A stretch of DNA of 64,000 nucleotides, from assembly GCF_024296925.1 (NCBI RefSeq), contig NZ_CP101125.1, positions 5,892,501 to 5,956,500 of the forward strand, in the 5' to 3' direction. Origin of the DNA: Pseudomonas nunensis. Its GTDB lineage: Bacteria > Pseudomonadota > Gammaproteobacteria > Pseudomonadales > Pseudomonadaceae. Below the pieces are notes generated by a model, which saw only the letters and a program-made list of their open reading frames with translations, ran no database searches and was not told where the DNA came from. A program made the position numbers and the translations under genes. This document shows positions 1 to 9,737 of this stretch, in pieces (position 1 is the stretch's first letter; each line of letters starts with the position of its first letter).

Positions 1-2
1 AG

Positions 3-338
3 CGCGACGGGCAGGAATGGGTGCGCTTCACCGCACACCTGGGCACGGTGGTGCAATTGCGCCACCGCCGCTGCGAGGCGCCGCTGGTGACGATGAAAAC
101 CATTAAAAGCTCCAACGGCCACGCGCAGATGCGCTACGTGGTCAGCACCACCCTGGCCCTCGGTGATCGGGTCTGGCGGGTCGAGTTCACGCTCGCCTGC
201 CGCAAGTCCATGCGTTATCGCCTGTTACTCGGTTCCAAAGCCCTGATCGACGGCCAGTTGGTGGTCAATCCGGGAATCAAATATGTACAAGACAAGCCGG
301 TGTTCCCGGTATCTACCTCCTCCACAGGTGTTGCATGA
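3..338 (+). CDS. rimB: RimB-like retropepsin-fold protein (5' truncated)
   Basis: The reading frame is open from base 3 at the window edge, so only the C-terminal ~111 residues are present. The segment carries the ending typical of the retropepsin-like 'ATP-dependent zinc protease' family that precedes rimK in pseudomonads: a basic core, then [10 protein letters not shown], then [11 protein letters not shown] near the end. In fluorescens-group Pseudomonas the rimABK operon controls glutamylation of ribosomal protein S6, and RimB is thought to act on the modified tail. The stop codon overlaps the rimK start (ATGA-type, start at 335), which supports translational coupling. The active-site Asp motif would lie upstream of the window, so function is assigned from the C-terminus and the neighbour. 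Confidence 0.75.
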   Translation, partial: RDGQEWVRFTAHLGTVVQLRHRRCEAPLVTMKTIKSSNGHAQMRYVVSTTLALGDRVWRVEFTLACRKSMRYRLLLGSKALIDGQLVVNPGIKYVQDKPVFPVSTSSTGVA

Positions 339-1240
339 AGATCGCTGTGCTGTCGCGAAACCCGCGTCTGTATTCCACCCGTCGTCTGGTCGAAGCCGGT
401 ATCGAGCGTGGCCATGAAATGGTGGTGATCGACACCTTGCGCGCCTACATGAACATTGCCAGCCACAAGCCGCAGATCCACTACCGCGGCAAACCGCTGG
501 AAGGTTTCGATGCGGTGATCCCACGGATCGGTGCCTCGGTGACGTTTTATGGCTGCGCGGTGTTGCGCCAGTTTGAAATGATGGGGGTGTTCCCGCTTAA
601 CGAATCGGTGGCCATCGCCCGTTCGCGGGACAAACTGCGCTCGTTGCAATTGCTGTCGCGCCGGGGGATCGGTTTGCCGGTCACCGGGTTTGCCCACTCG
701 CCGGACGACATTCCCGACCTGATCGACATGGTCAACGGCGCACCACTGGTGATCAAGGTGCTGGAAGGCACCCAGGGCATCGGCGTGGTGCTGTGTGAAA
801 CCGCGACGGCGGCAGAGTCGGTGATCGAAGCGTTCATGGGCCTGAAGCAGAACATCATGGTCCAGGAATACATCAAGGAAGCCGGCGGTGCGGACATTCG
901 CTGCTTCGTGGTCGGCGACAAGGTGATTGCGGCGATGAAGCGCCAGGCCAAGCCTGGGGAGTTCCGCTCCAACCTGCATCGCGGCGGCAGTGCGAGCCTG
1001 ATCAAAATCACCCCGGAAGAACGCATGACGGCGTTGCGGGCAGCCAAGGTGATGGGTCTGGCGGTGGCGGGTGTGGATATCCTGCGCTCCAATCACGGGC
1101 CGCTGGTGATGGAAGTGAACTCGTCGCCGGGGCTGGAAGGGATTGAAACCACCACCGGCAAGAACGTGGCAGGGATCATCATTGAGCATCTGGAGAAAAA
1201 TGGCGGGCCGAATATGACGCGGACCAAAGGCAAGGGTTAA
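335..1240 (+). CDS. rimK: Ribosomal protein S6--L-glutamate ligase RimK
   Basis: This is a 301-residue ATP-grasp ligase that adds glutamate residues to the C-terminus of ribosomal protein S6 in the cytosol. The N-terminal pre-ATP-grasp domain begins [20 protein letters not shown]. The ATP-grasp core shows [34 protein letters not shown] and the Mg-binding end [14 protein letters not shown] near residue 260. The length matches the family (~300). It overlaps the upstream rimB-like gene by four bases, so they are one operon. A REP pair follows the stop. In pseudomonads RimK affects ribosome composition, motility and rhizosphere adaptation (family knowledge). Identification is firm. Confidence 0.96.
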   Translation: MKIAVLSRNPRLYSTRRLVEAGIERGHEMVVIDTLRAYMNIASHKPQIHYRGKPLEGFDAVIPRIGASVTFYGCAVLRQFEMMGVFPLNESVAIARSRDKLRSLQLLSRRGIGLPVTGFAHSPDDIPDLIDMVNGAPLVIKVLEGTQGIGVVLCETATAAESVIEAFMGLKQNIMVQEYIKEAGGADIRCFVVGDKVIAAMKRQAKPGEFRSNLHRGGSASLIKITPEERMTALRAAKVMGLAVAGVDILRSNHGPLVMEVNSSPGLEGIETTTGKNVAGIIIEHLEKNGGPNMTRTKGKG

Positions 1241-1267
1241 ACCTCAAATTTATGGCGGCTGGAGGGC

Positions 1268-1342
1268 CGCCTTCGCGGGCAAGCCTCGCTCCTACAGGTG
1301 ATCAGAAATCCATGTAGGAGCGAGGCTTGCCCGCGAAGAGGC
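1268..1342. repeat. REPIN (inverted REP pair, GTAGGAGCGAGGC type)
   Basis: Two inverted copies of the REP core GTAGGAGCGAGGCTTGCCCG face each other across a ~20-base spacer between convergent rimK and envZ. It can fold into a long hairpin and may serve as a bidirectional transcription stop or gyrase/IHF site, as known for enteric REPs. Confidence 0.9.
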
Positions 1343-1370
1343 CCGAAGCCCCAACGATGATGCCAGTCTC

Positions 1371-2684
1371 TTAAACCGCATCCCGCGGCAACATCAACCC
1401 CAACGGCAACCGCACCCGCGCTTCCAGCCCGCCACCCGACCGGTTACGCAACTCAACATTCCCGCCATGCATCGAAGCAATCCGCTTCACGATCGCCAGG
1501 CCCAACCCGGTGCCCTTCCCGCCCCGCGCCCGATCTCCACGGGTGAACGGGTTGAAGATCGCCTCCAGCTCCGACGGATCAATCCCCGCCCCACGGTCCA
1601 TCACGCTCAGCACCACATACGGCGCGCTGGTGTCGCCGGACACATAGGCCGCCACCTCAACGCCACTGCCCGCATGGTGCAAGGCGTTGCCGATCAGGTT
1701 GTTCAGCAAGCGTTTCATCGACACCCGACGCAACGGAAACGGCTGAATCGGTTCCAGGCGCAAGCGGACTTTTTCTTCGTTCTGGTTGTACGGCGCGGCG
1801 ACTTCGCGCACCAGGTCGCTCAGGTCCACCTCTTCTACCGACTCGTCACGACCGTCACGAATGAACGCCAGGAACTGGTCGAGAATCGCGTCCATGTCCT
1901 CAATATCGCGAACCATGTCGTCCGACAGATCGCTGTGATCGCCCATCAACTCCAGGGACAACCGCAAACGGGTCAGCGGCGTGCGCAAATCGTGGGACAC
2001 CCCGGCCAACATCAACTCACGCTCGCGACCGGCCTGCTCGACGTCTTCGGCCATCTGGTTGAAGGCGCGGTAAACCTCGGCCATTTCACTCGGCGTGTCG
2101 CTGATCGGCAGGCGCACGCTGCGGCCCTGGCCAAGTTGCCTCGCGGCATAGACCAAACGTTTCAAAGGTTGATTGAGCTGGCTGACGAAAATCCACGCCG
2201 AGGCGGTGGACAACAAGCCGATGGCGAGGAACCAGCCGAGTACGTTCCAGATTTTCTGGCCACGCAACGGATGCGGGTACAGCGGCACTTTCAGCCAGCC
2301 ATCGCCAAGGCTAGGCGCCCGGACCCACAGCGCCGGCGGCGAGTGCATGCGTAACCGGACTTCGGTGTCGGCACCCAGCTCCGCCTGCATTTGCCGCTGA
2401 TAGATTTCGCTGTACGGCCAGTGTTGTTCGCCTTCCGGCACACCGGCGCCGACCACCCGGATCAGGGTCGCCGCATCCGCGATTTTCGTGCGATTTTCTT
2501 CATCGGCGGCCCAATAGGCCCTTAGCGTCAGGGCGACGCCGTGGCTGTATTGGCGGTCCACCAGCACGTCCTCGTTCATCAACAGATAAACCAGGGTCAG
2601 CGCCTTGGAGAACAGCACGACGATCAGCACCAGCCACAGGGTGCGGGAGAAGAAACTCTGGGGGAACCAAACGGGGGTTTTCAT
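1371..2684 (-). CDS. envZ: Osmosensor histidine kinase EnvZ
   Basis: This is a 437-residue inner-membrane sensor kinase, partner of the adjacent OmpR. It has two membrane segments (about residues 13-35 and 147-168) flanking a ~110-residue periplasmic domain, then a HAMP linker with the NQPL start near 171. The dimerisation/phosphoacceptor box VSHDLRTPLTRLRL has His231. The ATPase domain shows an N box (NNLIGNALHH, ~327), a G1 box DRGAGI and a G2 box GKGTGLGLAIV (~390). All catalytic elements are intact. It lies 103 bases after ompR on the same strand, a gap holding a degenerate REP-like palindrome rather than the tight overlap seen in enterics. Osmolarity sensing is family knowledge; in Pseudomonas the regulon is not porin-centred. 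Confidence 0.95.
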   Translation of the reverse strand: MKTPVWFPQSFFSRTLWLVLIVVLFSKALTLVYLLMNEDVLVDRQYSHGVALTLRAYWAADEENRTKIADAATLIRVVGAGVPEGEQHWPYSEIYQRQMQAELGADTEVRLRMHSPPALWVRAPSLGDGWLKVPLYPHPLRGQKIWNVLGWFLAIGLLSTASAWIFVSQLNQPLKRLVYAARQLGQGRSVRLPISDTPSEMAEVYRAFNQMAEDVEQAGRERELMLAGVSHDLRTPLTRLRLSLELMGDHSDLSDDMVRDIEDMDAILDQFLAFIRDGRDESVEEVDLSDLVREVAAPYNQNEEKVRLRLEPIQPFPLRRVSMKRLLNNLIGNALHHAGSGVEVAAYVSGDTSAPYVVLSVMDRGAGIDPSELEAIFNPFTRGDRARGGKGTGLGLAIVKRIASMHGGNVELRNRSGGGLEARVRLPLGLMLPRDAV

Positions 2685-2702
2685 GGATAACCGCTACACA
2701 CT

Positions 2703-2779
2703 TGCAGGAGCGAGCGATGCTCGCATATTGCGGATCGCGAGTCTGCGGACAAACTCGTCCGCAAGACCCGCTCCTACAA
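2703..2779. repeat. Degenerate REP-like palindrome between ompR and envZ
   Basis: GCAGGAGCGAGC at the left end and GCTCCTACA at the right end resemble REP termini. The interior (GATGCTCGC, TCTGCGGAC/GTCCGCAAGA) holds further inverted segments. It sits inside the ompR-envZ transcript. Confidence 0.5.
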
Positions 2780-2787
2780 ATCGCCGA

Positions 2788-3528
2788 TCACTTTGTGGCG
2801 GCGCCATCCGGAACGAACACGTAGCCCACGCCCCAGACAGTCTGGATGTAGCGTGGTTTGGATGGATCAGGCTCGATCATCCGGCGCAGACGGGAAATCT
2901 GCACGTCGATGGAACGCTCCAGGGCATCCCACTCGCGACCACGGGCCAGGTTCATCAGTTTGTCGCGCGTCAGTGGCTGACGAGCGTTCATGACCAGGGC
3001 CTTGAGCACCGCGAACTCACCGGTGGTGAGCATGTGCACTTCATCGCCGCGCTTCAGTTCGCGGGTGGCCAGAGACAGTTCGTAGTCACCGAAGGTCACG
3101 CTTTCATCTTCGCTGCCCGGTGCACCCGGCACTGGCGCAGCCTGACGACGCAGGACCGCTTTGACCCGGGCCATCAGCTCATCCGGGTTGAACGGCTTGG
3201 CCAGGTAATCGTCGGCGCCCAGTTCCAGGCCCTTGATGCGGCTCAGCTCATCACCCTTGGCGGTGAGCATGATGATCGGAATCTGATTGTTCGCGCCACG
3301 CAGACGGCGGCAGGCGGTCAAACCGTCTTCGCCCGGCAACATCAGGTCGAGAACAACCAGATTGAACACTTCACGCGCCAGCAAGCGATCCATTTGTTCG
3401 GTGTTCGGTACGGCGCGGGCACGGTAGCCCTTGCTGACGAAAAAGCGTTCCAGCAGGCTGCTCAGCCCTGGATCGTCATCAACAATCAGAATTTTTTCGC
3501 CTTCAGCATTGTTTGCAGTGCTGCTCAT
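2788..3528 (-). CDS. ompR: Two-component response regulator OmpR
   Basis: This is a 246-residue OmpR/PhoB-family response regulator. The receiver domain has the acidic pair in ILIVDDDPG, the phosphoacceptor Asp61 in VVLDLMLPGEDG and the conserved Lys in MLTAKGDE. The C-terminal winged helix contains LTTGEFAVLKALV and the recognition-helix/wing sequence IDVQISRLRRMIE, ending VWGVGYVF. It is the upstream gene of the ompR-envZ operon. Its start is preceded by AGGAGCATCTA, a usable ribosome-binding site. Identity with the OmpR family is clear, and pairing with EnvZ follows from adjacency. Confidence 0.95.
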   Translation of the reverse strand: MSSTANNAEGEKILIVDDDPGLSSLLERFFVSKGYRARAVPNTEQMDRLLAREVFNLVVLDLMLPGEDGLTACRRLRGANNQIPIIMLTAKGDELSRIKGLELGADDYLAKPFNPDELMARVKAVLRRQAAPVPGAPGSEDESVTFGDYELSLATRELKRGDEVHMLTTGEFAVLKALVMNARQPLTRDKLMNLARGREWDALERSIDVQISRLRRMIEPDPSKPRYIQTVWGVGYVFVPDGAATK

Positions 3529-3888
3529 TAGATGCTCCTTTTAGCTCGGCGCGCATTATGGCGTAGCTGCCGTTATACGCACCGTGTGCATTGTTAGCAG
3601 ATTTTTCCTTCACTACCAGAAAACCGGCCTTTTTGCCTACAGAGCGCAATGCCCCCGAATGACAGAACGCTGGTTATAATGCGCGGCGTTTTGTGTCAGG
3701 CAACGTCTGATCGTTACTGTGGAAGGCCCTTTTTATTTTCATGGCCGGCGCAGTAATTGTTCGATTTCACGGGTCAACGGGATGCCTGTTGACCCAGGTA
3801 GCGGCGCAGGCCAGGCCGCTCAACCAGTCTCGCCGAGCCTTTATCCCTGCGCCTGCGAGCCTGCTTTCACAATTTGTCAGGTGGTTTT
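3529..3888. promoter_or_regulatory. Divergent promoter region ompR / tex
   Basis: This 360-base gene-free stretch separates the divergent ompR and tex starts. A good -10-like TATAAT lies at 3675-3680 on the plus strand, about 210 bases before tex. No convincing -35 was seen at the usual distance. No other gene or repeat was recognised here. Confidence 0.35.
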
Positions 3889-6213
3889 ATGGACAGCATC
3901 AACAGCCGCATCGCCGAGGAACTCGGTGTACGCCCACAACAGGTCGAAGCGGCCGTCGCGCTACTCGATGAAGGCTCTACCGTTCCCTTCATCGCCCGCT
4001 ACCGGAAAGAAGTGACCGGCAGCCTCGATGACATCCAGTTGCGGCACCTGGAAGAGCGCCTGCGCTACCTGCGAGAACTCGACGAACGGCGCATCAGTAT
4101 CCTGGCGAGCATCCAGGAGCAAGGCAAGCTGACCCCGCAACTCGAGCGCGACATCAAACTCGCCGACACCAAGACCCGCCTCGAAGACTTGTACCTGCCG
4201 TACAAGCAAAAGCGCCGTACCAAGGGCCAGATTGCCCTGGAAGCCGGCCTCGGCGACTTGGCCGACGGCCTGTTCAACGACCCTAGCCTGACCCCGGACG
4301 CTGAAGCCGCACGCTTCGTCGACGCCGAAAAAGGCGTGGCCGACGTGAAAGCCGCGCTCGAAGGCGCCAAGTACATCCTGATGGAACGCTTCGCCGAAGA
4401 CGCCGGCCTGCTGGACAAGCTGCGCAGCTACCTCAAGCAGGAAGCCACTCTCAGTGCCCGCGTAATTGCAGGCAAGGAAGAGGAAGGCGCCAAGTTCCGC
4501 GACTACTTCGAACACGATGAACCGCTGAAAAGCATGCCGTCGCACCGCGCGCTGGCGATTTTCCGTGGCCGCAACGAAGGCATCCTCAGCTCCGCGCTGA
4601 AAGTCGGCGACGAACTGCCAGGCACCATGCACCCGTGCGAAGGCATGATCGGCCAGCAATTCGGCATCCAGAACCAGAACCGCGCCGCCGACAAATGGCT
4701 GGGCGAAGTGGTGCGCTGGACCTGGAAGGTCAAGCTCTACACCCACCTGGAAACCGACCTTCTGGGCGAACTGCGCGACGGCGCCGAGACCGAAGCGATC
4801 AACGTTTTCGCGCACAACCTGCACGACTTGCTGCTGTCGGCCCCGGCCGGTCCGCGCGCAACCCTGGGCCTCGACCCAGGCCTGCGCACCGGTTGCAAAG
4901 TCGCCGTGGTCGATTCCACCGGCAAGCTGCTGGATCACGCCACGGTTTACCCGCACGTGCCGCACAACAAGTGGGACCAGACCATCGCGATTCTGGCTGC
5001 CCTGTGCGCCAAGCACGCGGTTGACCTGATCGCCATCGGCAACGGCACCGCCAGCCGTGAAACCGACAAACTGGCCGCTGAGCTGATCAAAAAATACCCA
5101 GCGATGAAAATGACCAAAGTCATGGTCTCCGAGGCCGGTGCATCGGTTTACTCGGCGTCGGAACTGGCTTCCAAGGAATTCCCGGATCTGGACGTGTCGA
5201 TCCGTGGCGCGGTGTCCATCGCTCGCCGTTTGCAGGATCCACTGGCCGAACTGGTGAAGATCGATCCGAAATCCATCGGCGTCGGCCAGTACCAGCACGA
5301 CGTGTCGCAGCTGAAACTGGCGCGCGGCCTGGACGCTGTGGTCGAGGACTGCGTAAACGCCGTGGGCGTGGACGTGAACACTGCTTCCGTGGCGCTGCTG
5401 GCGCGCATCTCCGGCCTCAACGCGACCCTGGCGCAGAACATCGTCAGCCACCGCGACGAGCACGGTGCGTTCAAAACCCGTGCAGCACTGAAGAAAGTCG
5501 CGCGTCTGGGCGAAAAAACCTTCGAACAAGCCGCCGGTTTCCTGCGCGTCATGAACGGCGACAACCCACTGGATTCGTCGGCGGTTCACCCGGAAGCCTA
5601 TCCGCTGGTGCAGCGCATTGCCGCTGAAACCGACCGTGATATCCGTTCGCTGATCGGCGACGCGAGCTTCCTCAAGCGCCTCGATCCGAAGAAGTACACC
5701 GACGAGACTTTCGGTCTGCCGACGGTGACCGACATCCTGCAAGAGCTGGAAAAACCTGGCCGTGACCCGCGTCCCGAGTTCAAGACCGCCGAGTTCCAGG
5801 AAGGCGTCGAAGACCTCAAGGACTTGCAACTGGGCATGATCCTCGAAGGCGTGGTAACCAACGTGACCAACTTCGGCGCGTTCGTCGACATCGGCGTGCA
5901 TCAGGACGGTTTGGTGCACATCTCCGCGCTTTCGGAGAAGTTCATCAAGGATCCGCGCGAAGCGGTGAAGGCCGGTGACGTGGTGAAAGTGAAGGTCATG
6001 GAAATCGACATCCCGCGCAAACGCGTAGGCCTGTCGATGCGCATGAGCGACACGCCGGGCGAGAAAATCGACGGTGCCCGTGGTGCGCGTCCGGGTTCGG
6101 CCCCGCGCCAGTCCCAGAACAGTGCGCCACGCAAGGAAACCACGGCAGCGGCCCCGGCCAACAACGCCATGGCTTCGCTGTTCGCCAACGCCAAGCAGTT
6201 GAAGAAGCGCTGA
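3889..6213 (+). CDS. tex: Tex-family S1 RNA-binding protein
   Basis: This is a 774-residue nucleic-acid-binding protein of the Tex/YhgF family, thought to act in transcription and RNA turnover and needed for fitness and toxin expression in several bacteria. The N-terminal helical domain is followed by a YqgF/RuvC-like fold ([17 protein letters not shown], about residue 325). Helix-hairpin-helix motifs lie around 495-560 ([29 protein letters not shown]). A C-terminal S1 domain spans ~645-715 ([20 protein letters not shown]). A low-complexity tail rich in Ala, Pro and Arg closes it. The ATG at 3889 was chosen because it gives the normal N-terminus [12 protein letters not shown] and follows AGGTGG. 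The stop overlaps the next start (TGATG). Confidence 0.95.
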   Translation: MDSINSRIAEELGVRPQQVEAAVALLDEGSTVPFIARYRKEVTGSLDDIQLRHLEERLRYLRELDERRISILASIQEQGKLTPQLERDIKLADTKTRLEDLYLPYKQKRRTKGQIALEAGLGDLADGLFNDPSLTPDAEAARFVDAEKGVADVKAALEGAKYILMERFAEDAGLLDKLRSYLKQEATLSARVIAGKEEEGAKFRDYFEHDEPLKSMPSHRALAIFRGRNEGILSSALKVGDELPGTMHPCEGMIGQQFGIQNQNRAADKWLGEVVRWTWKVKLYTHLETDLLGELRDGAETEAINVFAHNLHDLLLSAPAGPRATLGLDPGLRTGCKVAVVDSTGKLLDHATVYPHVPHNKWDQTIAILAALCAKHAVDLIAIGNGTASRETDKLAAELIKKYPAMKMTKVMVSEAGASVYSASELASKEFPDLDVSIRGAVSIARRLQDPLAELVKIDPKSIGVGQYQHDVSQLKLARGLDAVVEDCVNAVGVDVNTASVALLARISGLNATLAQNIVSHRDEHGAFKTRAALKKVARLGEKTFEQAAGFLRVMNGDNPLDSSAVHPEAYPLVQRIAAETDRDIRSLIGDASFLKRLDPKKYTDETFGLPTVTDILQELEKPGRDPRPEFKTAEFQEGVEDLKDLQLGMILEGVVTNVTNFGAFVDIGVHQDGLVHISALSEKFIKDPREAVKAGDVVKVKVMEIDIPRKRVGLSMRMSDTPGEKIDGARGARPGSAPRQSQNSAPRKETTAAAPANNAMASLFANAKQLKKR

Positions 6214-6596
6214 TGGAAATCCCTGCCGGCCTGACCGAAAGCGCTTTTTTCAAGCTGCTGGGGTGTCGCTTGCACAGCCTGGAAACCGGGGTGGCGCAAG
6301 TCGCCCTGGGGCTTGAGCCAGAGCTGCGCAATCGCGGCGGCAAGCTGCACGGCGGGGCGTTGTTCAGCCTGGTGGACATTGCCATGGGGCTGGCCTGTTC
6401 CAGCACCCACGGCTTTGACCAGCAGAGCGCGACCATCGAATGCAAGATCAACTACATTCGCGCGGTTTCCGAGGGCGAAGTGATGTGCACGGCGCGGGTG
6501 ATCCACCCGGGCCGGCGCACATTGGTAGTTGAAGCCGACGTGATGCAAGGCGACAAACTGGTCGCAAAAGCACAAGGCACGTTCGCTGTCCTGTAG
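6213..6596 (+). CDS. PaaI-type hotdog-fold thioesterase
   Basis: This 127-residue single hotdog-domain protein carries the PaaI/YbgC-like signature NRGGKLHGGALFSLVDIAMG (residues ~38-57), whose HGG loop and Asp/Glu helix form the acyl-CoA binding and catalytic site. Such enzymes hydrolyse acyl- or aroyl-CoA esters in the cytosol; the natural substrate cannot be read from sequence. Its start codon overlaps the tex stop, so it is translationally coupled to tex. Length is normal for the family. Confidence 0.85.
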   Translation: MEIPAGLTESAFFKLLGCRLHSLETGVAQVALGLEPELRNRGGKLHGGALFSLVDIAMGLACSSTHGFDQQSATIECKINYIRAVSEGEVMCTARVIHPGRRTLVVEADVMQGDKLVAKAQGTFAVL

Positions 6597-6653
6597 CTAG
6601 ACGTCATCGATTTGAGTTAATTTCAGCGCTGTGACCGCAGCGCCGAAACTCCC

Positions 6654-6743
6654 TGTGGGAGCGGGCTTGCTCGCGAAGGCGGTGTATCAGGCAATTTATG
6701 TGTTGACTGACACTCCCTCTTCGCGAGCAAGCCCGCTCCCACA
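6654..6743. repeat. REPIN (GTGGGAGCGGGCTTGCTCGCG type)
   Basis: A pair of inverted REP cores, GTGGGAGCGGGCTTGCTCGC and its complement, separated by ~50 bases, lies in the gap between the thioesterase gene and gshA. Confidence 0.92.
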
Positions 6744-6854
6744 TTGATTGCGGCTCGTTCCAAAACCAGGCGAAAACGCCAGTTTTAACTTCACCCTTGT
6801 AGACCGTCTTGCCCACCCCCATATTGGGGCGACTGACGCGTGAAGGAATCCAAC

Positions 6855-8438
6855 TTGAGCGAACTTCTCAACCGCCGCCTGGCTCTGCTTGGCGAGCGCG
6901 CTAACCTCTCTCTGCTCGAACAGTGCCTTCACGGCATCGAACGTGAATGCCTGCGCGTGACCGACGAAGGTCGCCTGGCGCAAACGCCGCACCCGGAAGA
7001 ATTGGGTTCCGCGCTGACCAACGAACAAATCACCACCGATTATTCCGAATCGCTGCTGGAGTTCATCACGCCTGCCCTGCCCGACCCGGCAGACACTCTG
7101 GCGAGCCTGGACAGCATTCACCGTTTTGCCTACAGCAAGCTCGGTAGCGAGTTTCTGTGGAGTCCATCGATGCCGTGCCCGTTGCCGGCCGAGGAAGACA
7201 TCCCGATCGCCTATTACGGCACCTCCAACATCGGTCAGCTCAAGTACGTCTACCGCAAGGGCCTGGCCCTGCGTTACGGCAAGACCATGCAGTGCATCGC
7301 CGGGATTCACTACAACTTTTCCCTGCCGGAAAAGCTCTGGCCGCTGCTCAAAGAGGCTGAAGGCTTTGTCGGCACCGACCGCGACTATCAGTCGTCGGCC
7401 TACATCGCGCTTATCCGCAACTTCCGTCGCTACAGCTGGCTGCTGATGTACCTGTTCGGTGCCTCCCCGGCCCTGGACGCCGGTTTCCTGCGCGGTCGTT
7501 CGCACCAGTTGGAACAACTGGACCCGGACACCTTGTACCTGCCGTACGCCACCAGCCTGCGCATGAGTGACCTCGGTTACCAGAGCAACGCCCAGGCCGG
7601 CCTGACGCCGTGCTACAACGATCTGGCGAGCTACACCGACAGCCTGCGCAAAGCGGTGGCCACGCCTTACGCGCCGTACGTTGAAGTCGGCACGCACAAG
7701 GACGGTGAGTGGGTTCAGCTCAACACCAACATCCTGCAGATCGAAAACGAGTACTACTCCAACATCCGCCCGAAACGCGTGACCTACACCGGCGAACGGC
7801 CGATCCAGGCGCTGGTGGCTCGCGGCATTCAGTACGTCGAAGTGCGCTGCCTGGACATCAACCCGTTCTTGCCGATGGGCATCGACCTGATCGAGTCGCG
7901 GTTCCTCGACGCGTTCCTGTTGTACTGCGCGTTGAACGACAGCCCGCTGCTGACCAATGGCAGCTGCGGTAATGCGACTTCGAACTTCCTCAGCGTGGTC
8001 AAGGAAGGTCGCCGTCCAGGCCTGCAATTGCAGCGCGACGGTCAGCCGGTGGACATGAAGGAATGGGCCACCGAACTGCTGGAGAAGATTGCCCCGCTCG
8101 CCGCGCTGCTCGATCAGAGCCATGGCGGCGATGCGCACAGCAAGGCGCTGGACGTGCAGTTGGAGAAGGTCAAGGATTCGTCCCGAACCCCATCGGCCCA
8201 GGTGCTCGCGGCGATGGCCGAGCATAAGGAAAGCTTTGCCCAGTTCTCCCTGCGTCAGAGCCGGGTGCATGCGGAGTACTTCCGCAGTGAGCCGTTGAGC
8301 ATTGAAGACCAGGCGAAGTTTGAATCGCGAGCGCGTTCGTCGCTGGCTGAACAGGCGGAGCTGGAGCAGAACGAAGTCGGCGATTTCGATGTGTTTGTCG
8401 GGTCGTATCAGGCGAGCATTCTGGCGATCAGTAACTAA
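6855..8438 (+). CDS. gshA: Glutamate--cysteine ligase GshA
   Basis: This is a gamma-proteobacterial type I glutamate-cysteine ligase, which makes gamma-glutamylcysteine, the first and rate-limiting step of glutathione synthesis. N-terminal [12 protein letters not shown] contains the Mg/ATP-binding glutamates. YCGTSN-like [16 protein letters not shown] and [12 protein letters not shown] are characteristic. The frame is open from a GTG at 6840, but the TTG at 6855 is preferred. AAGGA lies eight bases before it, and it gives a 527-residue protein beginning [16 protein letters not shown], the usual Pseudomonas length. It ties to the sulfur theme as the main cysteine sink. Confidence 0.94.
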   Translation: MSELLNRRLALLGERANLSLLEQCLHGIERECLRVTDEGRLAQTPHPEELGSALTNEQITTDYSESLLEFITPALPDPADTLASLDSIHRFAYSKLGSEFLWSPSMPCPLPAEEDIPIAYYGTSNIGQLKYVYRKGLALRYGKTMQCIAGIHYNFSLPEKLWPLLKEAEGFVGTDRDYQSSAYIALIRNFRRYSWLLMYLFGASPALDAGFLRGRSHQLEQLDPDTLYLPYATSLRMSDLGYQSNAQAGLTPCYNDLASYTDSLRKAVATPYAPYVEVGTHKDGEWVQLNTNILQIENEYYSNIRPKRVTYTGERPIQALVARGIQYVEVRCLDINPFLPMGIDLIESRFLDAFLLYCALNDSPLLTNGSCGNATSNFLSVVKEGRRPGLQLQRDGQPVDMKEWATELLEKIAPLAALLDQSHGGDAHSKALDVQLEKVKDSSRTPSAQVLAAMAEHKESFAQFSLRQSRVHAEYFRSEPLSIEDQAKFESRARSSLAEQAELEQNEVGDFDVFVGSYQASILAISN

Positions 8439-8453
8439 CCTGCAAAGCAGGTT
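8437..8453 (+). other. Small hairpin at the end of gshA
   Basis: AACCTGC and GCAGGTT are perfect inverted arms around AAA immediately at the gshA stop codon. No T-run follows, so it is not a classical intrinsic terminator; it may protect the 3' end. Confidence 0.5.
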
Positions 8454-8454
8454 A

Positions 8455-8615
8455 CCTGTGGGAGCGGGCTTGCTCGCGAAGGCGGTGTGCCAGTCAACGT
8501 TAATGTCGGCTGACACTCCCTCTTCGCGGGCAAGCCTCGCTCCTACGGTTATGCATCACATCGCTGATGCTGAGACTACCCTCAATCTGTTGGAGCGAGG
8601 CTTGCCCGCGAAGGC
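8455..8615. repeat. REP cluster (three REP cores)
   Basis: One GTGGGAGCGGGCTTGCTCGC core is paired with an inverted core of the other subtype (GCGGGCAAGCCTCGCTCCTA) at 8455-8547, and a third core (GGAGCGAGGCTTGCCCGCGA) lies at 8590-8611. Two REP subtypes are mixed here. With the hairpin and the AT-rich element at 8663 it fills the 306-base gap before tauA. Confidence 0.88.
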
Positions 8616-8662
8616 CGCACCGCAGTCTCCCTTAGAATTTTCCGCTCATAAGCTCATTCGAA

Positions 8663-8676
8663 AAAGTTATTTATTT
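8663..8676 (+). promoter_or_regulatory. AT-rich element upstream of tauA
   Basis: AAAGTTATTTATTT lies 69 bases before the tauA start, within the longer AT-rich tract 8656-8700. The same 14 bases recur at 58083-58096 upstream of the second TonB receptor and its LysR regulator. tau genes are CysB-controlled in other bacteria, so this may be part of a CysB-type site; that link is inference. Confidence 0.4.
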
Positions 8677-8744
8677 TCGGATTCTTATATCATTTAGTCT
8701 CCTTTTCACGCCGATCCTCGGTCGCCTGACAAGGAGCTTCTCCA

Positions 8745-9722
8745 ATGAAACTGAATTTCCCTCTTCGCCTCCTGGCGGCCGCGTCTTTGGCTGCGGCGAG
8801 TTTGTTTGCCCAGGCGGCTGACGTCACCGTCGCCTACCAGACCACCGTGGACCCGGCCAAAGTCGCTCAGGCCGACGGTGCGTACGAAAAAGCCACCAAC
8901 GCCAAGATCGACTGGCGCAAATTCGACAACGGTGCCGACATCATCGCCGCCATCGCTTCCGGCGATGTGCAAATCGGCTACCTCGGTTCAAGCCCGCTGA
9001 CCGCCGCGATCACCCGCAAAGTCCCGGTTGAAACCTTCCTCATCGCTACCCAGATCGGCGCCGCCGAAGCACTGGTTGCCCGCGACGGTTCCGGAATCAA
9101 GACCCCGCAAGACCTGATCGGCAAGAAAATCGCCGTGCCATTCGTTTCCACCGGCCACTACAGCCTGTTGGCCGCACTGAAGCACTGGAACATCGACCCA
9201 TCGAAAGTCACCATCCTCAACCTCGCACCGCCAGCCATCGTTGCTGCGTGGAAACGCGGTGACATCGACGCCACTTACGTCTGGGACCCAGCCCTCGGCG
9301 TTGCCAAGGAAAACGGCAAAGTGCTGATCACCTCCGGCGAACTGGCCAAGTTTGGCGCACCGACTTTCGATGCCTGGATCGTGCGTAAAGACTTCGCCGA
9401 GAAGCACCCGGAAATCGTCACCGCATTCGCCAAAGTGACCCTCGACGCCTACGCCGAGTACCGCAAGGATCCGAAAACCTGGCTCGCCAACCAGAGCAAC
9501 GTCGACAAACTGGTGAAGCTCTCCGGCGCCAAGGCTTCTGACATTCCATTGCTGCTGCAAGGCAACGTCTACCCGCTGGCGGCTGATCAAGTGATCACCC
9601 TCGGCGCGCCGACCACCAAGGCCATCACCGACACCGCCGCGTTCCTGAAAGAACAAGGCAAGGTCGAGGCCGTGCTGCCGGACTACGCCCCATATGTCAG
9701 CGCTAAATACATCACCAACTGA
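8745..9722 (+). CDS. tauA: Taurine ABC transporter substrate-binding protein TauA
   Basis: This 325-residue periplasmic binding protein captures taurine for import under sulfate limitation. A signal peptide covers about residues 1-24, with the predicted cut after FAQA. The mature protein starts with the nitrate/sulfonate-binding fold (VTVAYQTTVDPAKVAQADG) and includes GYLGSSPLTAAI and ALVARDGSGIKTPQDLIGKK, typical of TauA rather than SsuA. It is the first gene of tauABC with tauD behind. An AAGGAG ribosome-binding site precedes the ATG. The upstream AT-rich tract fits a sulfur-starvation promoter. Confidence 0.93.
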   Translation: MKLNFPLRLLAAASLAAASLFAQAADVTVAYQTTVDPAKVAQADGAYEKATNAKIDWRKFDNGADIIAAIASGDVQIGYLGSSPLTAAITRKVPVETFLIATQIGAAEALVARDGSGIKTPQDLIGKKIAVPFVSTGHYSLLAALKHWNIDPSKVTILNLAPPAIVAAWKRGDIDATYVWDPALGVAKENGKVLITSGELAKFGAPTFDAWIVRKDFAEKHPEIVTAFAKVTLDAYAEYRKDPKTWLANQSNVDKLVKLSGAKASDIPLLLQGNVYPLAADQVITLGAPTTKAITDTAAFLKEQGKVEAVLPDYAPYVSAKYITN

Positions 9723-9737
9723 TCGGAGTTAACCGCG

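Noticed and set aside
3961..5919. A 652-residue open frame antisense to tex
   Set aside because: Composition follows the third-position GC bias of the tex gene, with no recognisable domain; many similar antisense frames (15528-17312, 38912-40585, 23391-24404) behave the same way.
8455..8615. Regularly spaced repeats as a possible CRISPR array
   Set aside because: The repeats are inverted REP cores, not direct repeats with constant spacers, and no cas gene is present.
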